Assembly (NCBI GenBank): GCA_025766275.1
Contig: JAFKAC010000006.1
Location: 1,054,001 to 1,118,000 of the forward strand
Reading direction: 5' to 3'
DNA: 64,000 bases
Source: Lactarius indigo
Lineage: Eukaryota > Basidiomycota > Agaricomycetes > Russulales > Russulaceae
In this document: positions 58,436 through 64,000 of the stretch, in pieces
Layout: the number at the start of each line of letters is the position of its first letter
Numbering within the stretch: the stretch's first letter is position 1
Position numbers and translations under genes: made by a program
Notes under the pieces: model-generated
Seen by the model: only the letters and a program-made list of their open reading frames with translations
What the model was told of the DNA's origin: nothing
The model's database searches: none

Positions 58436-61400
58436 CTAAGTACACACAAGTCCCATGTCATCGTTGTGCTTCTGTAGCAGGACACGAAGTAGTGACTTTG
58501 TGAAGCCGTCCGCAACCATATCCACAGTAGGAGTTCTAATGAGGGTGATGGTCCCCTTTTCGATGTACTCCCGAATGACATGATGCCATATGGCAATGTG
58601 CTTAGACCGTCTCCCAGTGACAGGGTTCAAGGCCAAGTCAATGGCACCCTTATTGTCACCATGAAGTGGGATGGGGTCGTCGACCTCGTACCCGAGTTCC
58701 GTGAGGAAGCTCTGATACCACGCAGCCTGGTTAGCCGCGTCGGTCATGGCCATGTACTCTGCCTCAGTAGTGTTTTGGGCCACAGTCTTTTGCTTGCGTG
58801 AAGACCAGCTTATTGCACCATTGGCTAGTAGGAATACATAACCGGAAGTGGAGTGGCAGTCATCAGTCTGATCAGCCAGACTGGAATCAGTGTAGCCATG
58901 GAGGCCATCGCCATTGGCGCCATCGTAGACAATACGCATATCCATAGTTCCCACTAAATAGGACAGGACATACTGCGCAAGTCGCAGATGTTGTGGTGAA
59001 GGATTCGCTGCGTACTGCGCCAAATGTGACACAGCGAAGGAGATATCTGGCCTAGTGCCAATCTGCACATAAAGCAGACTCCCGATCAAGGACTGGTAGT
59101 GGGAAATATCTGAGGCAGTTGCCTGCGACGTATATTTAACTAGGTGCTCGTCAGCACCAGCGGGCAAGGGTGTGTTGTGTGGTGTGGCATCAGACATGCC
59201 AAAGCGTTCAAGGACATCCTTGATGTAGCCAGACTGATCTATTTCGATGTGTCTGAGGGAGTGGTTGCGCACAATGCGCATACCAAGATAAGATTCTATC
59301 TCCCCGAGATCTGTCATCTCATAGCGTTCAGACAAGTCCGACTTCAGACGCTTGATGCCACTCAGCGAGGGACCCAATATAGTGATGTCGTCAACGTAGA
59401 CAATAACGAAGAGTGGATCATACCCCTCCCGTTGAGGCATCACATATATGCCAGCATCAGCAAACGTCCGCTTAAAGCCGAGTGCAGTGAGCACTCCATG
59501 GAATTGCAAGTTCCATGCGCGGGAGGCCTGTTTGAGACCATAGATCGCCTTAACCAGGCGACACACCTTCGTCTCAGAGCCAGTGACAGTGAAACCTTGT
59601 GGCTGCTCCATGTAAATCTCCTCGTCAAGCATGCCATTGAGAAAAGCAGACTTAACATCCATCTGATGGATGTGCCAGTCCTCCAGCGCGGCCAACGCCA
59701 GAAGTAAACGTAGCGACTCAAATCGTGCGACGGGAGAGAAGGTTTCATCAAAATCTATGCCAGGGATCTGCGTGAATCCCTTAGCCACCAAGCGAGCTCT
59801 GTAGCGGCCATCCGCTTTGAGCTTAAAGACCCATTTGGATTTTACTGCCTTACAATTAGGCAGGAGATCCACTAACTCCCAAGTCCCATTCTTAGCTCGG
59901 GCGTCCATTTCATACTGACACGCCTTAGTCCACTCATCTGCAGCTGCAGACCGCATGGCCTCTGCATAAGTTGCAGGGTCTCGGCCCACAAAGGCAGCAG
60001 CCAATAACTCCGCATACCCCAGACGCCTGCCGCGCCATGCCGCATTATCCGCATTGAAGTATTGCGGATTGGGCACAGGGACACGAGCAGTGCGCCTTGG
60101 TGCATTGTCCATCTCGCGCAACAGCTGACTACGCTGTGCACGATCCTCAAATCCCCCAGGCATTTCTGGTGAGGGAGGAGGGACATGGCGCATAATGCGC
60201 GTTGCACTAGGACGCGGCGGGGGTGAAGTGGGAGTGGCTTGCTCACGCTTAGGTGTGGTGGGCAGAGGTGGCAGAGCAGGTGGTGGAGTGGTAGGGTGTG
60301 GTTGGACTTGTGGGGGGTCTAGGAGCTTTTCAACATCCTCCTCCTCACTACTACTGGAGTGTGCAGGGGAGGGGGCTCGCATTGGTGGTAACGCCGGCGG
60401 GTGAGGCACGGCAGTCACTGTTGTGCTAGGCACGGCTGGTGGTGAAGGTGTGGGGTGTGTCTCAACACCCTGAAGGGACAGAAAGCTACTCTCGTCAAAT
60501 GTCACATCCCTGGACACTCGAACGGAGCAGGTTGAGTGGTCCCAGAGCTTATAGCCCTTAGATTCGGGCTCAAACCCAATAAGCGTGACCTCAATGGCCT
60601 TCGCATCTAATTTGCGATGCTTATCAGCGGGTACGTGCATGTACCCCTTGCATCCGAAGACGCGAAGATGTGAGACATCGGGCACTTTGCCAGAGTGCCA
60701 GAGCTCATAGGGAGTGCGCCACTTAAGCCCACGGACTGGAGAGCGGTTATAGATGTGCACAGCTGCGCACACTGCGTGCTCCCAGAAGCCTTTAGACATG
60801 CCAGCTGTGTGTAGCATGGACATTGCCTTATCCATAATGGTGCGGTTAAACCGCTCGGCTTTCCCGTTGGACTGTGGTGAACCCGGCATCGTGAGGTGAT
60901 GCTCTATCCCTTTCTGCTTAAGAATGTCCTGTGTGACACTCGACATGTATTCGCCACAGCGGTCAGAGTGCAGAGCGCGCAATTTATGGCCAGACTGGGT
61001 TTCACCCCAGGCCAAATACATTTGCAGCGACTTAGCAAACTGGTCCTTCGACTTAAGGAAGTGGACCACAGTGAACTTAGTGTGGTCGTCTATGAAGGTG
61101 GCTGTGTACGTCGAGCCTTGCAAGGACTGAGTCTGCATAGGACCGGTGAGGTCACTGTGCACAATCTCAAATTGACGAGTTGTCCTCTTGTTGGAGGACA
61201 CAGAAAAGGGTTGGCGAGTGGACTTGCCCATCTCGCACCCACGGCAGACTGTGTGGGCCGTGGTAGAGCTGTCTATGTCCATGCCAGTAGTGGCAGAGGG
61301 ACCATGTGCCTTTAGCGCCGCAGAGGATATGTGTCCCATGCGTTGATGCCAGATATCAAGTGTGGTAGCACTTGATTTTGTGTGGGCGTTGAGGCCGACG

Positions 61401-62758
61401 CTGGCTGCATCCAACCAGTACAGGTTGTCCTCAAGGTAGCCTTTGGCCACACACTTTTGGTTGATAGATATTTTAAATGAGCCACTATCAAAGGCAATCT
61501 CAGCACCCTTTTGTGCTAGGGCACGCGTCGACAAGAAGCGCGTCTTCACCTGAGGTAGGTGTAGCACATTACTGAGGGTGATAGAGATACCCTGGCTCGT
61601 AGTAAAGACGACAGACCCGACACCCACTTGGTCTATTGTGGACTTATCCCCTAGGCATACAGTGCCTTTAGTTGGGGTGTAGTCCTTGAAGTCAGACCGA
61701 TGTGGTGTAATGTGGTGTGTAGCACCACTGTCCATCATCCAACGCACACGCGAGGCAGCATACAAGGCAACAGAGATAGATTGAGAAGCCCAGTCTATGG
61801 CGGGCTCTTCGACCTCCTTAATGGAGGCGGTGGTAGGTACAAGAATATGACTATTTGCCGCCTTGTTGCCTGCCTTCTCCTTCTCCTTTGCGTCAGCCTC
61901 ATCCTTCTTTTTCTTCCTGCAGTCAGGCTTGATGTGGCCCTTTTTGTTGCAATAGTGGCAAGTCAGACCAGAGTGGTCCTTCTTGCCCTTTTTGCCCGTC
62001 GACTTGACGGGGGCCACCTTGTTGAGGGAAGAGCCAGAGGGCCCAGTGCGGCGAGCTTCTTCCGACACTATGCGCGCAATTATTTCAGCGTGCTTAAGTG
62101 CGGAGGGGGCCCCACTGGCAAGGATGGTTGAGGCCAACACCTCATAAGAGGGCGGCAGCGCATGGAGGAGAATGAGGCAGTATTGGACGTCAGAGACACC
62201 CATCTGCGCGTTGGAAAGGGCAACCCTTAGCTCATTGAGCTTGGCCAGTTGAGCGGCCATGGGTGCGGAGTCGTCGAGGCGGGCTTGTGTTAACTGAATC
62301 CACAAGTTAAAGATAGTGGTGCTACCCGAAGCACCAGCATATACGTCTCTCAGCTTGTCCCACTTCGCCTTGAAGGTGGCATAGACAATATTATCCGCCA
62401 CAAGGGAGTAGACATCTGGCTTTAAGTAAAGGCGGAGGTACGCTTTTGAGTGACGCTGGACTGAGTCCCACTCATCGGTAGTGATACCAGATGGGGGTGT
62501 GTCCAAGGTGAACACATCTTTAGCCTCATGCAGCGTAAGGATAGCCTCAATGGTCCCAGACCATTCGTTCCAGCCAGTGCCATCAAACTGAGTGAGATGG
62601 ATGCCTGATGGCATGCCAAAGTTGGCACTGTGGGCCTGAGATGGACATGTGGAGGGTGTGGACCCAGAAGGAGGAGGTAGTGATCCTCCTGCAGAGCCAC
62701 CAGTGGGGCTGGGTGGAGCACCAGCACTGGCAGCAGGGGTAGAGGATGAACCAGACAT
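58436..62758 (-). CDS. copia Gag-Pol polyprotein, intact, 1440 residues
   Basis: One uninterrupted frame. In order: Gag (LTQFDGTGWNEWSGTIEAIL near residue 55), zinc knuckle CHYCNKKGHIKPDC (about 270), protease WMMDSGATHHITPH with the active Asp (about 340), pre-integrase DIWHQRMGHIS, integrase with HSDLTGP, LHSDRCGEYMS and NGKAERFNRTI (the Asp, Asp, Glu residues), a Pro/Ser-rich linker, reverse transcriptase (KSKWVFKLKADGRYRARLVA, MDVKSAFLNG, VIVYVDDITIL), and RNase H (GYTDSSLADQ, TTEAEYMAM, GDNKGAIDL). The protein would make virus-like particles and copy the element. Gag and Pol share one frame with no shift or stop between them. In the integrase, Cys replaces a Gly often seen at HSDRGGEY. 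Confidence 0.96.
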   Translation of the reverse strand: MSGSSSTPAASAGAPPSPTGGSAGGSLPPPSGSTPSTCPSQAHSANFGMPSGIHLTQFDGTGWNEWSGTIEAILTLHEAKDVFTLDTPPSGITTDEWDSVQRHSKAYLRLYLKPDVYSLVADNIVYATFKAKWDKLRDVYAGASGSTTIFNLWIQLTQARLDDSAPMAAQLAKLNELRVALSNAQMGVSDVQYCLILLHALPPSYEVLASTILASGAPSALKHAEIIARIVSEEARRTGPSGSSLNKVAPVKSTGKKGKKDHSGLTCHYCNKKGHIKPDCRKKKKDEADAKEKEKAGNKAANSHILVPTTASIKEVEEPAIDWASQSISVALYAASRVRWMMDSGATHHITPHRSDFKDYTPTKGTVCLGDKSTIDQVGVGSVVFTTSQGISITLSNVLHLPQVKTRFLSTRALAQKGAEIAFDSGSFKISINQKCVAKGYLEDNLYWLDAASVGLNAHTKSSATTLDIWHQRMGHISSAALKAHGPSATTGMDIDSSTTAHTVCRGCEMGKSTRQPFSVSSNKRTTRQFEIVHSDLTGPMQTQSLQGSTYTATFIDDHTKFTVVHFLKSKDQFAKSLQMYLAWGETQSGHKLRALHSDRCGEYMSSVTQDILKQKGIEHHLTMPGSPQSNGKAERFNRTIMDKAMSMLHTAGMSKGFWEHAVCAAVHIYNRSPVRGLKWRTPYELWHSGKVPDVSHLRVFGCKGYMHVPADKHRKLDAKAIEVTLIGFEPESKGYKLWDHSTCSVRVSRDVTFDESSFLSLQGVETHPTPSPPAVPSTTVTAVPHPPALPPMRAPSPAHSSSSEEEDVEKLLDPPQVQPHPTTPPPALPPLPTTPKREQATPTSPPPRPSATRIMRHVPPPSPEMPGGFEDRAQRSQLLREMDNAPRRTARVPVPNPQYFNADNAAWRGRRLGYAELLAAAFVGRDPATYAEAMRSAAADEWTKACQYEMDARAKNGTWELVDLLPNCKAVKSKWVFKLKADGRYRARLVAKGFTQIPGIDFDETFSPVARFESLRLLLALAALEDWHIHQMDVKSAFLNGMLDEEIYMEQPQGFTVTGSETKVCRLVKAIYGLKQASRAWNLQFHGVLTALGFKRTFADAGIYVMPQREGYDPLFVIVYVDDITILGPSLSGIKRLKSDLSERYEMTDLGEIESYLGMRIVRNHSLRHIEIDQSGYIKDVLERFGMSDATPHNTPLPAGADEHLVKYTSQATASDISHYQSLIGSLLYVQIGTRPDISFAVSHLAQYAANPSPQHLRLAQYVLSYLVGTMDMRIVYDGANGDGLHGYTDSSLADQTDDCHSTSGYVFLLANGAISWSSRKQKTVAQNTTEAEYMAMTDAANQAAWYQSFLTELGYEVDDPIPLHGDNKGAIDLALNPVTGRRSKHIAIWHHVIREYIEKGTITLIRTPTVDMVADGFTKSLLRVLLQKHNDDMGLVCT

Positions 62759-63540
62759 TGGGATGATTTATCTGTCGCCGAGGAGCAGTCAGCGATAGTG
62801 CTTCATAGTTGCAAGACATAAAGATAGAGGGAGTACCACTCCTGTCTGTGATTCTGTAAGGCCAGAACGCTAACGCGTCCTGCCTCCTGATAGTATGCCA
62901 GTGATACAAGGGCTAGGCCCAGGGTGAGAGAGTCCCTTTGCCATACCATGAGCTAGCTGCCAGCCAGGATGTGTCTAGGACACAGCTCAAATGGTTTGCA
63001 TCAGGGGGAAGGTGAAGGGAATGCTTTCAGAGCCCAAGGCTGTCTACCTCAGCCTCCTCAGCCTGTTGGTTGCCTCATCGCCACAAGTGGCTTTACTGAA
63101 TCCTTTCCCATTGCCGCTACAAGGCAGGTATCTGGTTGCAGAACACCATAATGGTGAACACCCCCCAGAGCCTGAACCAGGTTTTACACTCCCATGGTGA
63201 GGAGATCCTGCACCCAGTGTGGAGCACCAGAGACAGCTGGCGCTAAGCTCCACAATACACAGCCCAGTGGGCCATGCACGCCTGGATATTTTGAAGTTAA
63301 GGGGCTACCAGATCCAGTCTCCTTGCGCATAGCGCAGGGGCTAGGAAAACAGTAGGGGTGAAAGTAGGACTACTGGGCAGTACATACACAGGAGGTTCCT
63401 TAGCAGAGACAAGTGGCACCCCACTGCTCTCTGCCTTGGGCAAGGCTGGTAAGGCCCCAGACAGACCTTAGCCTGGTGTGTCCTCCTAGGAAGACAGTGA
63501 CCAGCCAAGTGGAGTGGCTAGGGCACCAGGGCCCATAACC
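62759..63540 (-). other. copia 5' leader with primer-binding site
   Basis: About 780 bp between the 5' LTR and the Gag start with no conserved frame. Next to the LTR, on the coding strand, stands GGTTATGGGCCCTGGTGCCC (63540-63521). Its first part resembles the complement of the initiator tRNA-Met anticodon region (CAT loop), as used by copia elements that prime from a half tRNA. The rest is GC-balanced and featureless. Confidence 0.6.
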
Positions 63541-64000
63541 TGATGAGCAGCACAGATAGAAAGCATACTCACAGTGGCAAGGTGACTGTGGTGAGATATG
63601 CAGAGAGTGCTTGAAGCAGCAACAGGGAATTGTTAGGCAAGTAAAGCAAGAGTGTCTGGCACACAGCAGTGAGAGAACTGATGATAGTATTACAGAGGAG
63701 AAGACATACCTGGCACACAGCAGTGAGAGAACTGATGTAGACCAGGGCATACAAGCAGTCTACTTATACTGTACAGAGGCGTGACACTAGTACAAGGGAA
63801 GTAACCACAGGTCACAGAGTACAAGGAACGCATTGTTCTACAACAGGACAAAGGAGTGTGCATATGGAGAACAAGGCGTATAGAACAAGAAGGGTCCAGA
63901 CTAAGATGATATCATAATGACATCACAATAAGGATATGTCTAAAGGAAGAACAAAGACGTAGTACAATGACAAGTCCAGAGTAGTCCGCATGATGTCATA
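63541..64000 (-). repeat. copia 5' LTR, cut by the window end
   Basis: The first 460 bp match 57803-58262 with two transitions. From the length of the other LTR about 150 bp are missing. Confidence 0.93.

Larger units (their letters stand above)
57803..64000 (-). mobile_element. Ty1/copia LTR retrotransposon, nearly complete (5' LTR cut by window end)
   Basis: The element reads on the minus strand. Its 3' LTR is 57803-58413 and its 5' LTR begins at 63541 and leaves the window at 64000. Between them are a polypurine tract, an intact gag-pol frame, a ~780-bp leader and a primer site. In the 460 bp that can be compared the two LTRs differ at only two positions (58200 region A/G, 58220 region T/C), so insertion was recent. 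Its right flank and target duplication lie outside the window. Confidence 0.95.

Overview
This 64 kb window looks like nuclear DNA of a basidiomycete, most likely an Agaricomycete. The genes are tightly packed and cut by many GT...AG introns of about 45-75 bp; single genes have up to 16 exons. The gene set is ordinary fungal housekeeping, and the mobile elements (copia, CACTA-like, solo LTRs) are of kinds common in mushroom-forming fungi. Exon borders were worked out by hand from splice signals, reading frame and family motifs; most models close perfectly in phase.

Left part, 1-38.7 kb, mainly single-copy genes. After a gene tail and a gene-poor 4.6 kb come a DUF1279 mitochondrial protein, an RPEL-repeat protein, two small unassigned minus-strand genes, a complex I accessory subunit, the polarity protein RAX2 with a C-terminal SH3 domain, the 60S biogenesis factor REI1, an intron-containing tRNA-Tyr, a Clr4/DIM-5-type H3K9 methyltransferase, ATP synthase OSCP, an OPT oligopeptide transporter, a large AT-hook protein, an MFS transporter, an AGC-like kinase, the GPI-transamidase subunit PIG-U, an SKT5/Chs4-like Sel1-repeat protein with a CAAX box, and a Rap1-like Myb protein.

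Right part, 38.7-64 kb, is accessory. A two-gene DDE-type transposon (39.6-46.3 kb) is broken by a 578-bp solo LTR with a perfect 5-bp target duplication. An M17 leucyl aminopeptidase follows, then a degenerate GTCA-rich repeat, then an uncharacterised gene (50.3-53.8 kb) with a SAP-like C-terminus, broken by a second solo LTR (773 bp) and carrying an in-frame TGA. A CACTA/TNP2-type transposase gene (54.0-57.4 kb) comes next, then a GTGAC minisatellite that touches a young copia retrotransposon. That element has an intact 1440-residue Gag-Pol and runs off the right edge inside its 5' LTR.

The most striking overall pattern is that six otherwise well-conserved gene models need removal of one duplicated base at ten places to stay in frame, and one more needs one base restored. 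This points either to uncorrected homopolymer errors in the assembly or to real decay, and it should be settled before any of these genes is called a pseudogene.
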